A DNA stretch of 64,000 nucleotides from Arthrobacter sp. AFG20 (GTDB lineage: Bacteria > Actinomycetota > Actinomycetes > Actinomycetales > Micrococcaceae): contig NZ_PJMC01000002.1 of NCBI RefSeq assembly GCF_002892795.1, forward strand, positions 62,001 through 126,000, read 5' to 3'. A program made the position numbers and the translations under genes. Below are positions 17,169 through 26,809 of this stretch, piece after piece. Position 1 is the first letter of the stretch. Each line of letters starts with the position of its first letter. The notes below the pieces were generated by a model. The model had not been told where the DNA came from. It searched no databases and was given only the letters and a program-made list of their open reading frames with translations.

Positions 17169-17369
17169 GGCGACAAGGCCATGTCCCCGGCAAGAACTGC
17201 CCACCACTAACGCCGACGCCGGTGGCAGATCTCACGAACGTCGGAGCATCTACAGGGAGCAGCAAATCGCTGTAAACCGGAAAGGCTTGGATGGCGGCGC
17301 ACACGCCGTCATCGAAGCCTCCACAACGCCAACCAGAGTTTGCGAACAAAAATAGAATCAGGAACGCCA

Positions 17370-18347
17370 ATGAATCCCCAGTCTTCATCCTTTCCTGCTC
17401 CGGTTTTTATCAGCAGCTGTGACATCCAAAGGGCTGTCCCTCTCCCGGATGCCGTCAAATTGCTCGAGAGTTTCCTCTTGGCAGGCTTTGATCCTGAACG
17501 TGATGGCCTGCGTTCGACACTAAAGACCGACCGGGGGCATTTCCTACAGATGCCCTCCACCTCGGGAACCTACACAGGAACGAAGCTGCTCACCATTAGC
17601 CCCGAAAATGCATCCTCCAACCTGCCCGTGATTCAAGGCCTCTACGCACTTTTCGGCGGCCCGGACCAGCGCCCGCTGGCGGTCCTTGATGGTACGGCAC
17701 TGACAAATCTTCGCACTCCCGCCGTGTCTGCCTTAGGCGCCTTACGGCTGACCTCACCTGGCCCTAAGAATCTCCTGATTTTCGGTACCGGACAACAAGC
17801 CTGGGAACACATTAAGGCCTTCAGTACTGTACTAACAATTAACCGTGTCGGCATCGTAGGGCGGAATCCAGGTGCGGCAAAGTCACTGTCTGCCCGCGCA
17901 GCCGGACTCGGGCTGAAGTCCAAGGTCTGCAGCACCGAAGAGGTCGCCAATGCCGATCTGGTCATCTGTTGCACCGGCTCAGCCGAGCCACTCTTTGACG
18001 GTTCGCACGTAAAAGACACCGCAGTAGTCATCGCTATAGGCTCACATGAACCGGCACGACGGGAACTGGATGACGCCCTGATGGCACACGCGAGCATCTG
18101 CGTCGAATCACTGCGCACTTCACAGCTCGAAGCAGGCGACATTATCCAGGCGATGGAGTCCGGCGCGATCGTCGGCCCGGAAAGCCTCATCACGCTGGCG
18201 GACGTCGTGTCCGGCCATAAACGCATCCCACATGGGCGACCCACCGTCCTAAAGACCACCGGCATGCCCTGGCAAGATTTAGCCATCGCCACCGCTGCCT
18301 ACGAGGCAATCGCCTCGGAAGTCGGCGACTCTGTCTTGGTTTCATGA
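17370..18347 (+). CDS. Ornithine cyclodeaminase / mu-crystallin family protein
   Basis: A 325-residue NAD(P)-binding protein. Residues that bind substrate in ornithine cyclodeaminase have counterparts in DGLRSTLK, TGTKLLTIS and TNLRTPAVSALGA, and the dinucleotide motif is FGTGQQAWEHIKAF. The family includes ornithine cyclodeaminases, alanine dehydrogenases and ketimine reductases, so the reaction is not fixed by sequence. ATG 17370 follows AGGAA by five bases. It lies 200 bases after the CoA-transferase on the same strand. Its last codons overlap by six bases the end of a broken recombinase gene on the other strand, so the island ends exactly here. Confidence 0.82.
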   Translation: MNPQSSSFPAPVFISSCDIQRAVPLPDAVKLLESFLLAGFDPERDGLRSTLKTDRGHFLQMPSTSGTYTGTKLLTISPENASSNLPVIQGLYALFGGPDQRPLAVLDGTALTNLRTPAVSALGALRLTSPGPKNLLIFGTGQQAWEHIKAFSTVLTINRVGIVGRNPGAAKSLSARAAGLGLKSKVCSTEEVANADLVICCTGSAEPLFDGSHVKDTAVVIAIGSHEPARRELDDALMAHASICVESLRTSQLEAGDIIQAMESGAIVGPESLITLADVVSGHKRIPHGRPTVLKTTGMPWQDLAIATAAYEAIASEVGDSVLVS

Positions 18348-18840
18348 CAGTTCATGGATACGCCGGTACAGGGTGGCGGGCGACATTCCCAGGTCTTTGG
18401 CTATTCGTGTGGCCTGTTCGCCGCCGTCGACCAGACGGCGGGCGTTCTGGATCTGTCTGTGCCTGAACTGTTGCCATCGGCGGCGCCCAGGTCCTTCCCG
18501 TCGGCACGCTGTTTCCTCACCGCTGTCGTTGTCCCGTTCCCGCTCGATCGCCAGCTCCATCTGCGCCAACGCGGCCATGCCGGTGAACACCATGCTGCCT
18601 CTCGGACTGCCGGCGTCGTCGTTGCCCCGTCGAGGTTCAAGACATGGCCGTTGCCGCCCTGCCTGGCAGCTAGTCAGACAAGTCGATCATATTGTTAGTC
18701 GACCGTCCCAGCCGGGCGAGAGCGATAATCACCAGAGTGTCACCCTCCTGCAGGGAATCTAGCGCCTGATCGAAGGCGAGCTGTGCCTGTCGCTGTCTTG
18801 ACGCTGTGATGTCGCCCCGCTTGCGAGGCAAGGTAGCAAG
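18342..18840 (-). pseudogene. Decayed serine recombinase (resolvase/invertase)
   Basis: Pieces of one resolvase-type recombinase lie in order on the minus strand but in different frames. A catalytic-domain piece reads LDSLQEGDTLVIIALARLG and RSTNNMIDLS before a stop. A second piece reads FTGMAALAQMELAIERERD. The C-terminal DNA-binding helix reads ATRIAKDLGMSPATLYRRI. At least one stop and two frame changes separate them, and the N-terminal catalytic serine region is missing. It is probably the remnant of a transposon or invertase that came with the catabolic island. Confidence 0.75.
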
Positions 18841-19113
18841 ACAAGTAGGGGCCTATGACCTCTGTACGTTCCTCGTCTCAAAGACCTATCCCGTAACCGG
18901 CGGCTTGCGAGACGGCTCCCAAGAAACGCGCTCCGAAACCCCTCGGCCTGCGAGACACACTTCGACCATTGACAGGTTTGAACTACACCCCAACCTGACG
19001 TCAGGAAACACTGAAAAGACCGTCAGAGTAGGGTCCGGTTCAATCTTTTCTGACGCGACGTCGAGTACGTCTGAGAACTCAATCTGACAAACCGGGCTGG
19101 CGCCCCTGGCCGA
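18841..19113. other. Intergenic stretch with short TGACG/TTTTCTGACG repeats
   Basis: No gene. Between about 18,995 and 19,065 the motifs TGACGTCAG, AAAAGACCGTCAGA and TCTTTTCTGACGC recur in both orientations. They could be what is left of a recombination (res-like) site of the decayed recombinase, but I cannot match them to a known site. Confidence 0.35.
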
Positions 19114-19158
19114 AAACAGAACGGCCCGCTTCCAAAAGGAAGCGGGGCCGTTCTGTTT
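19114..19158. terminator. Strong stem-loop terminator after molybdoenzyme gene
   Basis: Arms of about 20 bases (left AAACAGAACGGCC-GCTTCC, right GGAAGC-GGGGCCGTTCTGTTT) pair around AAAA with one bulged base. The stem is bounded by A and T runs and lies eight bases past the stop codon of the minus-strand molybdoenzyme gene. Confidence 0.85.
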
Positions 19159-19165
19159 GATAGTT

Positions 19166-21526
19166 TCAGCGAACCGCTGCAGCCTCAAGGTCGGCTGCTT
19201 CACCGGCCTCGGCAGTCGCAGTCCCGCCTGCGTGCGGCTCGAAGCGGACGAACATGGCCTTGAAGCCGGGGGTGTTGGACACGCGGGCCACGTTTTCCTT
19301 GTGGACCAGGGCGTTGGCTTCGGGGAAGTACGCCGCGGCACAGCCCTTGGCCGTCGGGTAGGCCACCAGGCGGAACTTCTCGGCGCGCCGGTCGGTGCCC
19401 TGGAAGGTGCTCACCACATCCACGAGGTCGCGGTCCTTGTAGCCCTGCTCGGCGAGGTCCTCGGGGTGCACCAGGATCACGCGGCGGCCGTCGGAGATCC
19501 CCCGGTACCGGTCGTCCAGGCCGTAGAACGTGGTGTTGTACTGGTCGTGGCTGCGGATGGTCTGCAGCACCAGGTGCCCGGTCGGCGGGGTCAGATACTC
19601 CAGCGGGCTCACCGTGAACCGGCCGCGGCCGATGTCCGTTTTGAACGAACGGGTGTCGCGCGGCGGATTGGGCAGCACAAAGCCGTTCCTGGTCCGGACC
19701 CTGGCGTTAAAGTCCTCGAATCCCGGCAGGACCCGGGAGATGTGGTCGCGGACCACGTCGTAGTCCTCGGCCATGGCCTTCCAGTCCACCGCGTGGCCGG
19801 GGCCGAATGTGGCCTCGGCCATCCGGGCCACGATCACGGGCTCGGCGAGCAGGTGTTCGGACACCGGGGTAAGCCTGCCCTGGGTGGAGTGGACCACGGA
19901 CATGGAGTCCTCCACGGACAGGAACTGGGCGCCCTTGGGGTGCTTGTCGTCCTTGTCCGTCCGCCCCAGCGTGGGCAGGATCAGCGAGGTGCGGCCGTGC
20001 ACAATGTGGGACCGGTTGGGCTTGGTGGAGATATGGACGGTGAGCCCGATCCGCTGCATTCCGGCTTCCAGCGTCTCCGTGTCCGAACACGCCAGCGAGA
20101 AGTTCCCGCCCATCGACACGAAGACGTCCACCTCGTCGCGTTCAAACGCCTCCATGGACTCCACAGCGTCGTGACCGTGGTGCCGCGGCGACCGGATACC
20201 GAACTCCTTGTCCAGCGCTTCGAGCAGCCATTCCTTCGGCTTCTCCCAGATGCCCATGGTCCGGTCGCCCTGGACGTTGGAGTGGCCGCGCACCGGGCAC
20301 GCACCGGCGCCGGGCTTGCCGAAGTTGCCCTGCAGCAGCAGGACGTTGACCATTTCCTTGATGGTGTCCACCGAGTGCGGCTGCTGGGTGACACCCAGCG
20401 CCCAGCAGAAAATGGTGGCCTTGGACGCCACCAGCATCCCGGCCACATCCTCGATCTGCTGCCGTCTCAGGCCCGTCGCCTTCTCCGTCTCCGCCCAGTC
20501 CAGGTCGCGGCGGGCTTCGACGTAGGCGCCGAAGCCGTCGGTCTGCGCGTCAATGAAGGAACGGTCGACGACGGTCCCCGGGTTTTGCTCTTCGGCCTGC
20601 AGCAGCAGGTGGCCGAGGGCCTGGAACAGGGCGAGGTCGCCGCCCACCTTGATCTGCAGGTATTCGTCGGCCAGCGGCGTGCCGCCGCCCACCACGCCGG
20701 AGAGCGTCTGCGGGTCGCGGAAGTTGAACAGGCCGGCCTCCGGCAGCGGGTTCACCGCCACCACCTTGCCGCCCTTGTCCTTGCATTCCTTCAGCGCGGA
20801 CAGCATGCGCGGATGGTTGGTGCCGGGGTTCTGCCCCACCACGAAGATCAGCTCGGCGTCGTGGATGTCATCCAGGGATACCGTGCCCTTGCCGATGCCG
20901 ATGGTCGGGTTCAGCGCGGAACCGGAGGACTCATGGCACATGTTGGAGCAGTCCGGCAGGTTGTTGGTGCCCAGCGACCGGGCGAACAACTGGTACATGA
21001 AGGCTGTCTCATTGGCCGTGCGCCCGGAAGTGTAGAAAACACAGCGGTCCGGCGTGCTGGCCCGGATGTGCTCGCCGATCAGCTCGAACGCATCCGCCCA
21101 GGAGATCGGCGAGTAGTGCGTCTCCCCTTCCCGGATGACCACTGGTTCGCTGAGCCTGCCCTGGTTGCCCAGCCAGTACTCGGTCTTCTCGGACAGCTCG
21201 GCGATGGAATGCTTCGCCCAGAACTCCGCCCCCACGGTCCGCAGGGTGTTCTCCTCGGCCACAGCCTTGGCACCGTTCTCGCAGAACTCGGCGGCCTTGC
21301 GCTTCTTGTCCGACTCCGGCCACGCACAGCCCGGGCAGTCAAAACCGCCGCGCTGGTTCAGCCGCAGGAGCGACTGCGCCGTGCGGGTCACACCGGCCTG
21401 CGCCACGGCGCGTTCCAGCGCCACCATCACGGCCTTGACACCGGCGGCTTCGGTCTTCGGCTTGTGGACTTCGAGATCGTCCTCGTTAATGTCCGCGACG
21501 GGGGCGGGCTGCTTCCCGAACTTCAT
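19166..21526 (-). CDS. FdhF/YdeP-family molybdopterin oxidoreductase (formate-dehydrogenase-like)
   Basis: A 786-residue cytoplasmic molybdopterin oxidoreductase. Like YdeP it opens with a reduced cysteine set, GGFDCPGCAWP (Cys64, Cys67), instead of the four-cysteine 4Fe-4S motif of classical FdhF. Cofactor motifs include CVFYTSGRTANETAFMYQ, NMCHESSGSAL, FVVGQNPGTNHPRM and, near the C-terminus, the MGD-binding VLQTIRSHDQYNTTFYG. It probably oxidises formate, or a related small molecule, to a cytoplasmic acceptor. It is the last gene of the choline/C1 group, after the mycothiol-dependent formaldehyde dehydrogenase and an MBL hydrolase, so formate from formaldehyde is the natural substrate by context. 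Biochemistry of YdeP relatives is uncertain. Confidence 0.85.
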   Translation of the reverse strand: MKFGKQPAPVADINEDDLEVHKPKTEAAGVKAVMVALERAVAQAGVTRTAQSLLRLNQRGGFDCPGCAWPESDKKRKAAEFCENGAKAVAEENTLRTVGAEFWAKHSIAELSEKTEYWLGNQGRLSEPVVIREGETHYSPISWADAFELIGEHIRASTPDRCVFYTSGRTANETAFMYQLFARSLGTNNLPDCSNMCHESSGSALNPTIGIGKGTVSLDDIHDAELIFVVGQNPGTNHPRMLSALKECKDKGGKVVAVNPLPEAGLFNFRDPQTLSGVVGGGTPLADEYLQIKVGGDLALFQALGHLLLQAEEQNPGTVVDRSFIDAQTDGFGAYVEARRDLDWAETEKATGLRRQQIEDVAGMLVASKATIFCWALGVTQQPHSVDTIKEMVNVLLLQGNFGKPGAGACPVRGHSNVQGDRTMGIWEKPKEWLLEALDKEFGIRSPRHHGHDAVESMEAFERDEVDVFVSMGGNFSLACSDTETLEAGMQRIGLTVHISTKPNRSHIVHGRTSLILPTLGRTDKDDKHPKGAQFLSVEDSMSVVHSTQGRLTPVSEHLLAEPVIVARMAEATFGPGHAVDWKAMAEDYDVVRDHISRVLPGFEDFNARVRTRNGFVLPNPPRDTRSFKTDIGRGRFTVSPLEYLTPPTGHLVLQTIRSHDQYNTTFYGLDDRYRGISDGRRVILVHPEDLAEQGYKDRDLVDVVSTFQGTDRRAEKFRLVAYPTAKGCAAAYFPEANALVHKENVARVSNTPGFKAMFVRFEPHAGGTATAEAGEAADLEAAAVR

Positions 21527-21574
21527 TGTTCCAACTTCCTAACCGGCTGCCTTCGTGCCTGTTTGATCGCCACG

Positions 21575-21604
21575 AAGGCGCGCCAGGCATTCCTGGCGCG
21601 CCTT
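21575..21604. terminator. Perfect 13-bp hairpin between MBL hydrolase and molybdoenzyme genes
   Basis: AAGGCGCGCCAGG and CCTGGCGCGCCTT pair perfectly around CATT. It lacks a clear T-run, so it may end or attenuate transcripts from the MBL gene, or stabilise the upstream message, leaving the molybdoenzyme less expressed. Confidence 0.5.
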
Positions 21605-21658
21605 ATGCGTAGCGAACTTGCTTTCTTCTTACTGTGTCACCTGTTGCTGGGCCACCTG

Positions 21659-22279
21659 TTACTGCGCCACTTTGGCGAGGGTTTCGCGTTCGGCGGCGAT
21701 GGTGGTGTTGTCGCCGTGGCCGGTCCGGACGGTTGTTTCCGGCGGGAGGGTGAGGAGCCGTTCGCGGATGGAGGTCAGGATGGTGGGGTAGTCGCTGTAG
21801 GAGCGGCCGGTGGCGCCGGGGCCGCCGTTGAACAGGGTGTCCCCGGTGAACACGGTGGTCTCTGCTTCGAGGTGGAAGCAGGTGGAGCCGGGTGAGTGGC
21901 CGGGGGTGTGGATGGCCCGGAGCGTGGCCCCGCCGACCTGGAACTCGTCCCCGTCGGCGATCTCCTTGTCGGGGGTGGTGCCGGGGTAGACCTGTTCCCA
22001 GAGGACCTGGTCCGCCGGGTTCAGGTGGATCGGGGCGCCGACGGCGTCGGCGAGTTCGCGGGCGGCGCCGATGTGGTCGTTGTGCGCGTGGGTGAGCAGG
22101 ACCGCCAGAACTTTCCGGCCCCGGACCTGGTTGATGATCGCGGCGGCGTCGTGCGGGGAATCAATGATCACGCACTCCTCCTCGTTGCCGACGATCCAGA
22201 CGTTGTTGTCCACATCCCAGGTCCCGCCGTCGAGCGAGAACGTGCCCGAGGTGACGAGGTTTTCGATCGTGACGCTCAT
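21659..22279 (-). CDS. MBL-fold metallohydrolase (glyoxalase II type)
   Basis: A 206-residue metallo-beta-lactamase-fold hydrolase with the metal motif THAHNDHIG, the second His in [13 protein letters not shown], Asp in [12 protein letters not shown] and the final His in RTGHGDN. This is the pattern of small thioester hydrolases. Its ATG overlaps the stop of the mycothiol-dependent dehydrogenase (ATGA), so the two are translationally coupled. The pairing implies that it hydrolyses S-formylmycothiol (or a related mycothiol thioester) to formate and mycothiol; that step is inferred from context, the fold is seen. Confidence 0.85.
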   Translation of the reverse strand: MSVTIENLVTSGTFSLDGGTWDVDNNVWIVGNEEECVIIDSPHDAAAIINQVRGRKVLAVLLTHAHNDHIGAARELADAVGAPIHLNPADQVLWEQVYPGTTPDKEIADGDEFQVGGATLRAIHTPGHSPGSTCFHLEAETTVFTGDTLFNGGPGATGRSYSDYPTILTSIRERLLTLPPETTVRTGHGDNTTIAAERETLAKVAQ

Positions 22280-23415
22280 GCCGAGGCCACCGCCGGCTCG
22301 GCAGCAGCCGCCGTGGAGGCTCCTGCGGGCTGGATTTCGACGACCGAGCGCAGGACCTTGCCTTCGTGCATTTTGTCGAAGGCCTCCTCGACCTGGTCGA
22401 TGGTGATGCGTTCGGAAACGAACGCGTCCAGGTCCAGGTTGCCGGCCTTGTAGTGGGCCACGAGCATGGGGAAGTCGCGGGAGGGCAGGCAGTCCCCGTA
22501 CCAGGAGGACTTCAGCGACCCGCCCCGCCCAAACACATCCAGCAGCGGCAGCTCCAACTGCATCTCCGGGGTCGGGACACCGACCAGGACCACCCGGCCG
22601 GCGAGGTCGCGGGCGTAGAAGGCCTGCTTGTACGTTTCGGGCCGGCCGACGGCCTCGATCACCACATCCGCGCCGTTCCCGCCGGTCAGGGCCCGGATCG
22701 CCTCGACCGGGTCCGTGGTGCGGGAGTTCACCCCGTGCGTCGCGCCCAGGGTCTTGGCCATCCCGATCTTGTTCTCGTCGATGTCCACGGCGATGATCGT
22801 GGTCGCCCCGGCGAGCTTCGCGCCGGCGATCGCGGCGATACCCACCCCGCCGCAGCCGATCACGGCCACCGACTCGCCGCGCTTGACCTCGCCGGTGTTG
22901 ATCGCCGCGCCGATGCCGGCCATCACACCGCAGCCGAGCAAACCGACCGCGGCCGGGTCCGCGTCCTCATCGACCTTCGTGCACTGCCCGGCAGCGACCA
23001 GGGTCTTCTCCGCGAACGCCCCGATCCCCAACGCCGGGGACAGCTCGGTGCCGTCCTCCAGCGTCATCTTCTGAGTGGCGTTCGCCGTGTTGAAGCAGTA
23101 CTGCGGCTGGCCCTTCGCGCACGCCCGGCACTGCCCGCACACCGCCCGCCAGTTCAGGATCACCCGGTCACCGACGGCGACCTCGGTAACACCCTCACCC
23201 ACCGCCGCGACAACACCGGTGGCCTCATGGCCCAACAGATACGGGAACTCATCCCCAATCCCGCCCAGCTTGTAATGCAGGTCCGTGTGGCACACCCCGC
23301 ACGTCAGGACATCCACCAACGCCTCGCCCGGCCCCGGATCCGGCACCAGGATCGTCTCCACCGACACCGGAGCGTCCTTCGCCCTGACAACAACAGCCTT
23401 GACTTTATGAACCAT
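22276..23415 (-). CDS. mscR: S-(hydroxymethyl)mycothiol dehydrogenase
   Basis: A 379-residue zinc MDR enzyme of the actinobacterial formaldehyde/nitrosomycothiol type. Catalytic zinc ligands are Cys42 ([10 protein letters not shown]) and His63-Glu64 (LGHEATG); the structural zinc cysteines are 93, 96, 99 and 107 ([15 protein letters not shown]); the NAD motif is [14 protein letters not shown]. It oxidises the mycothiol adduct of formaldehyde to S-formylmycothiol. ATG 23415 (MVHKVKAV) is used, with AAAGGAA upstream; the longer frame adds 16 unlikely residues. It stands between the permease and the coupled MBL hydrolase in the choline operon, as expected if the operon clears formaldehyde released by betaine demethylation. 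Confidence 0.9.
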   Translation of the reverse strand: MVHKVKAVVVRAKDAPVSVETILVPDPGPGEALVDVLTCGVCHTDLHYKLGGIGDEFPYLLGHEATGVVAAVGEGVTEVAVGDRVILNWRAVCGQCRACAKGQPQYCFNTANATQKMTLEDGTELSPALGIGAFAEKTLVAAGQCTKVDEDADPAAVGLLGCGVMAGIGAAINTGEVKRGESVAVIGCGGVGIAAIAGAKLAGATTIIAVDIDENKIGMAKTLGATHGVNSRTTDPVEAIRALTGGNGADVVIEAVGRPETYKQAFYARDLAGRVVLVGVPTPEMQLELPLLDVFGRGGSLKSSWYGDCLPSRDFPMLVAHYKAGNLDLDAFVSERITIDQVEEAFDKMHEGKVLRSVVEIQPAGASTAAAAEPAVASA

Positions 23416-23474
23416 GAGTAAGTGTTCCTTTCCTGAGTCCTGGGGACTCGTTGGCAACGGCACCCGTTGCCAAT

Positions 23475-25118
23475 CTAGCTGACTCGTTGCGGTTCAAGAT
23501 CATCTTCGATCGGATCGAGGCCGTCCTCCGCGCCTCCGCCTGCCCTGGCCGGCTGCGGCTCCCCAGCCGCACCGGACGACGGGTGGGCCGCTACGGCAGC
23601 TGCGTGCTCGGCGAGGACGCCCGTCTGGTGCCTGATCTTCAGGCGGTAGAGAAGGGTGCCCCCGATGGTGACGGCGGCGACGAAGAGGACGCCGCCCCAC
23701 TGGAAGTACCACTCAAACGGCGGCACCGAGTTATAGATTTCCGGCCGCGGCCAAATGAGGTTGAGCGTCATCGCCCCGCCCCAGAGCACGGCGAGGATGT
23801 TCACCGGCAGTCCCCATTTGCCCATGCTGAAGCCCGCTTCGCCGTGGCCTTCATCGCGCAGGGGCCACTTTTTCAGGAGGCGCTTGCGCAGCATGGGAAC
23901 CGTGACCAGCAGGTAGGACATGTAAATCAGGACGATGCTGATGCTGGACAGAATGGTGAAAATCGCGGGCTGCATGACATTGACCAGCAGCGGGATGACG
24001 GCCAGGACGCCGATCACGATGGCCGCGATGGTGGGGGTCTTCCGGACCGGGTCCACCTTGCTGAGCTGCCGGCTGAAGGGCAGGTTGTTGTCCCGCGCCA
24101 TGGCGAACATCATGCGGATGGCTGCGGCGTGGACCGCCAGGGTGCAGACCACCACGGCCACCACGATGCACACCAGGAAGGCCTTGCCGAAGGGTCCGCC
24201 GAGGACGGAGAGCACGATGTGCTGCAGGCCGCCGTCGGCAGCGCCGATCTTGGGGTCGGTGAGGTCCGGTGCGGCCAGGATGCCGAAGAGCAGGATCAAC
24301 CCGCCCAGCAGGAACGAGGCGGTGACGGCGCGCAGGATGGCTTTGGGCGCGGTGCGCTTCGGGTCCTTCGTTTCCTCGCCGAGGGAGCTGGCGGTGTCGA
24401 AGCCGTACATGACGTAGCCGGAGGCCATCGCTCCAATGAGGAACACGCCAAAGAATCCCAGGTCGTGGCCTTCGCCGAACCCGGCGGTGTCGAAGAAGAC
24501 CTCGGGGCCCCGGACCACGTGCCAGCCCAGCGCGAGGATCAGCAGCACGGCCGCGACGAGCTCCACGAACACGCCGATGCTGTTGATCATGGTCATAAGC
24601 TTCACGCCGAAGGCATTGATGAGGGTGGAAATGGTGATCATGATGGTGGCCAGCACGACGCCGTTCATTGCGAAATCAAAGGGGCCGGTGCCATCACCGA
24701 CGATCTGGAAACCGGACCAGAGCTGCGGCAGGGTTATCTGCAGGGCCAGTGCCACGGATCCCAGCGCCATGATGGAGGACAGCAGCAGCAGCCAGCCAGC
24801 GAGCCAGGCCGAGGTGCCGGAGGCGAGCCGCTTGGCCCAGTTGTAGACGGACCCGGCCACGGGGTAGCGGCCTGCCAGTTCGGCAAAGCACAGCGCTACC
24901 ATCAGCTGGCCGACGAAAACGATGGGCCAGGACCACGCGTACGCCGGGCCGGCCATGGAGAAACCAAAGTAGAACAGTTGAAAAACACCGGTGAGGATGG
25001 AGATGTAGCTGACGCCTGCGGCGAAGCTGGCGAACTTGCCGATGCTCCGGTCCAGGGTCTGGGCATAGCCGAACTCGTCCATGCCGCTTGAATCAGTACT
25101 CTTGCTGGGTTCCAACAT
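23475..25118 (-). CDS. APC-superfamily amino acid/amine permease
   Basis: A 547-residue inner-membrane permease with about 12 helices, including [18 protein letters not shown], the conserved GxxPxxGxxYxWAK-like [17 protein letters not shown] and the APC helix [18 protein letters not shown]. The last ~50 residues are hydrophilic and Ala/Gly/Glu-rich, probably a cytoplasmic tail. ATG 25118 has TTAGGAG five bases upstream; the long frame beyond it is not plausible. Lying just after betA-betB, it is the likely importer of choline, betaine or a breakdown product, although it belongs to a different family from the BCCT choline carriers. Confidence 0.87.
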   Translation of the reverse strand: MLEPSKSTDSSGMDEFGYAQTLDRSIGKFASFAAGVSYISILTGVFQLFYFGFSMAGPAYAWSWPIVFVGQLMVALCFAELAGRYPVAGSVYNWAKRLASGTSAWLAGWLLLLSSIMALGSVALALQITLPQLWSGFQIVGDGTGPFDFAMNGVVLATIMITISTLINAFGVKLMTMINSIGVFVELVAAVLLILALGWHVVRGPEVFFDTAGFGEGHDLGFFGVFLIGAMASGYVMYGFDTASSLGEETKDPKRTAPKAILRAVTASFLLGGLILLFGILAAPDLTDPKIGAADGGLQHIVLSVLGGPFGKAFLVCIVVAVVVCTLAVHAAAIRMMFAMARDNNLPFSRQLSKVDPVRKTPTIAAIVIGVLAVIPLLVNVMQPAIFTILSSISIVLIYMSYLLVTVPMLRKRLLKKWPLRDEGHGEAGFSMGKWGLPVNILAVLWGGAMTLNLIWPRPEIYNSVPPFEWYFQWGGVLFVAAVTIGGTLLYRLKIRHQTGVLAEHAAAVAAHPSSGAAGEPQPARAGGGAEDGLDPIEDDLEPQRVS

Positions 25119-25269
25119 CTGAACTCCTAAGTCAGAAAAGCACGATGGTGATGACCCGCGGCCGCCTTTGGACGCGGGTAACACTACACCCACGTGAAAT
25201 CGCACGCAGGTGCATCGACGGCCGGGCACCGCGCTGCAGCGCCCGGCTGTCTCCCCCCAAAGCTGATGC

Positions 25270-26805
25270 CTAGCCGGCCGTGCCCGCCCCCGTTTCCCCG
25301 GGAGCCGAACCGAACCATCCGCTCGGGGCGGGGGCGATGTTCTGCCAGATGTGCTTGGCCTCGCGGTACTCGGCCAGGCCCGCCTGGCCGAGCTCACGGC
25401 CGATGCCCGACTTCCCGAAACCGCCCCACTCCGCCTGCGGAACGTACGGGTGGTAGTCGTTGATCCACACCGTCCCGTGCCGGAGGGCGCCGGCGACGCG
25501 CTGCGCCTTCGACGCGTCCGACGTCCACACCGCGCCGGCCAGGCCGTATTCGGTGTCGTTCGCGATCGCGACGGCCTCGGCCTCGGTCCGGAACGTCTCC
25601 ACGGTCAGCACCGGGCCGAACGATTCCTCCCGCAACACGCTCATCCCCGACCGGCAGTTGCCGAGCACGGTGGGCGGGTAGAAGAAGCCGTCCGCGAGCG
25701 GCCCGTCCTCGGGGATGTAGCCGCCGCACAACAGCTCTGCGCCTTCCGCGATCCCGGCGTGGACGTAGGCGTGGACCTGGTCGCGGTGCCTGGCGGAGAT
25801 GAGCGGCCCGGTCTCGGCGTCGGCGTCGAACGGTCCGCCCATCCGGATCTTCTTCGCCCGCTGGACCACCTCGGCCACGAAACGCTCGGCGATCGTCTCT
25901 TCGACGACGAGCCGTGCCCCTGCCGAGCAGACCTGGCCGGAGTGCAGGAAGACCGCGGTCAGGGCGTTGTCGACGGCGGCGTCCCAGTCAGCGTCCGCGA
26001 ATACGACGTTGGGGTTCTTCCCGCCGAGCTCGAAGGCGACGCGCTTCACGGTTTCGGCGGCGGCGGCCATGATCGTTTGCCCCGTGGCCAGGCTCCCGGT
26101 CAGGGATACGAGGTCGACGCGCGGATCGGAGCTGAGCGGGCCGCCCACCTTGGACCCGGATCCCGTGACCAGGTTCGCCACGCCGGCCGGAACGCCGGCC
26201 TCTGCGAGGGTCTCCATGAGCAGGATCGAGGTCGACGGGGTGAGCTCGCTGGGCTTGAGCACGAACGAGTTCCCCGCGACGAGTGCCGGCGCCACCTTCC
26301 ATGCCGCCTGGAGGAGCGGGTAATTCCACGGCGCAATGAGCGCGCAGACCCCGAGCGGCTCGTACACCACGCGGCTGATCGCATCGGCCCGGCCGGTGTC
26401 GATGACACGGCCGGCGTCGAGCCCGGCCACCTTGCCGTAGTACCGGAAGCACGCGGCGATGTCGTCCATGTCGTACTCGGCCTCCACGAGCCGCTTGCCC
26501 GTGTCGAGCGCCTCGGCCCGTGCATAGGCGGCCTTGTCCCGCTCAAGGAGGTCCGCGACGCGTAGCATGACTGCGCCGCGCTCGATGTCTGTGAGCCGGC
26601 GCCAGGGGCCGTCGTCGAACGCCGCCCGGGCACTGGCGATGGCCCGCTCCGCGTCCTCCGCCGTCGACGAGGCGACTACCGCCACCTCGCGCCCGTCCGC
26701 CGGGCAGCGCACGGTGGTGGTCCCGCCGTCGGACGCCTCCTGCCAGGCGCCGTCGACGTACAAGCCGCGGGCGAGGTCCAGTTGGGTATCGATCGTCAGG
26801 CTCAT
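25270..26805 (-). CDS. betB: Betaine-aldehyde dehydrogenase
   Basis: A 511-residue NAD(P)-aldehyde dehydrogenase with APWNYPLLQAAWKVAPAL, coenzyme loop SLTGSLATGQ, general base Glu259 (FELGGKNPN) and catalytic Cys293 (HSGQVCSAG). The C-terminal YREAKHIWQNIAPAPSGWF is characteristic of BetB-like enzymes. It turns betaine aldehyde into glycine betaine. The gene starts only four bases after the stop of choline dehydrogenase, so the two enzymes are made from one message and carry out consecutive steps. Specific assignment rests on this pairing and the C-terminal motif. Confidence 0.9.
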   Translation of the reverse strand: MSLTIDTQLDLARGLYVDGAWQEASDGGTTTVRCPADGREVAVVASSTAEDAERAIASARAAFDDGPWRRLTDIERGAVMLRVADLLERDKAAYARAEALDTGKRLVEAEYDMDDIAACFRYYGKVAGLDAGRVIDTGRADAISRVVYEPLGVCALIAPWNYPLLQAAWKVAPALVAGNSFVLKPSELTPSTSILLMETLAEAGVPAGVANLVTGSGSKVGGPLSSDPRVDLVSLTGSLATGQTIMAAAAETVKRVAFELGGKNPNVVFADADWDAAVDNALTAVFLHSGQVCSAGARLVVEETIAERFVAEVVQRAKKIRMGGPFDADAETGPLISARHRDQVHAYVHAGIAEGAELLCGGYIPEDGPLADGFFYPPTVLGNCRSGMSVLREESFGPVLTVETFRTEAEAVAIANDTEYGLAGAVWTSDASKAQRVAGALRHGTVWINDYHPYVPQAEWGGFGKSGIGRELGQAGLAEYREAKHIWQNIAPAPSGWFGSAPGETGAGTAG

Positions 26806-26809
26806 GCCC

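Noticed and set aside
19157..21895. 912-residue plus-strand frame opposite the molybdoenzyme
   Set aside because: Antisense shadow rich in His, Gly and Arg with no family motifs; the minus strand carries the clear cofactor-binding motifs.
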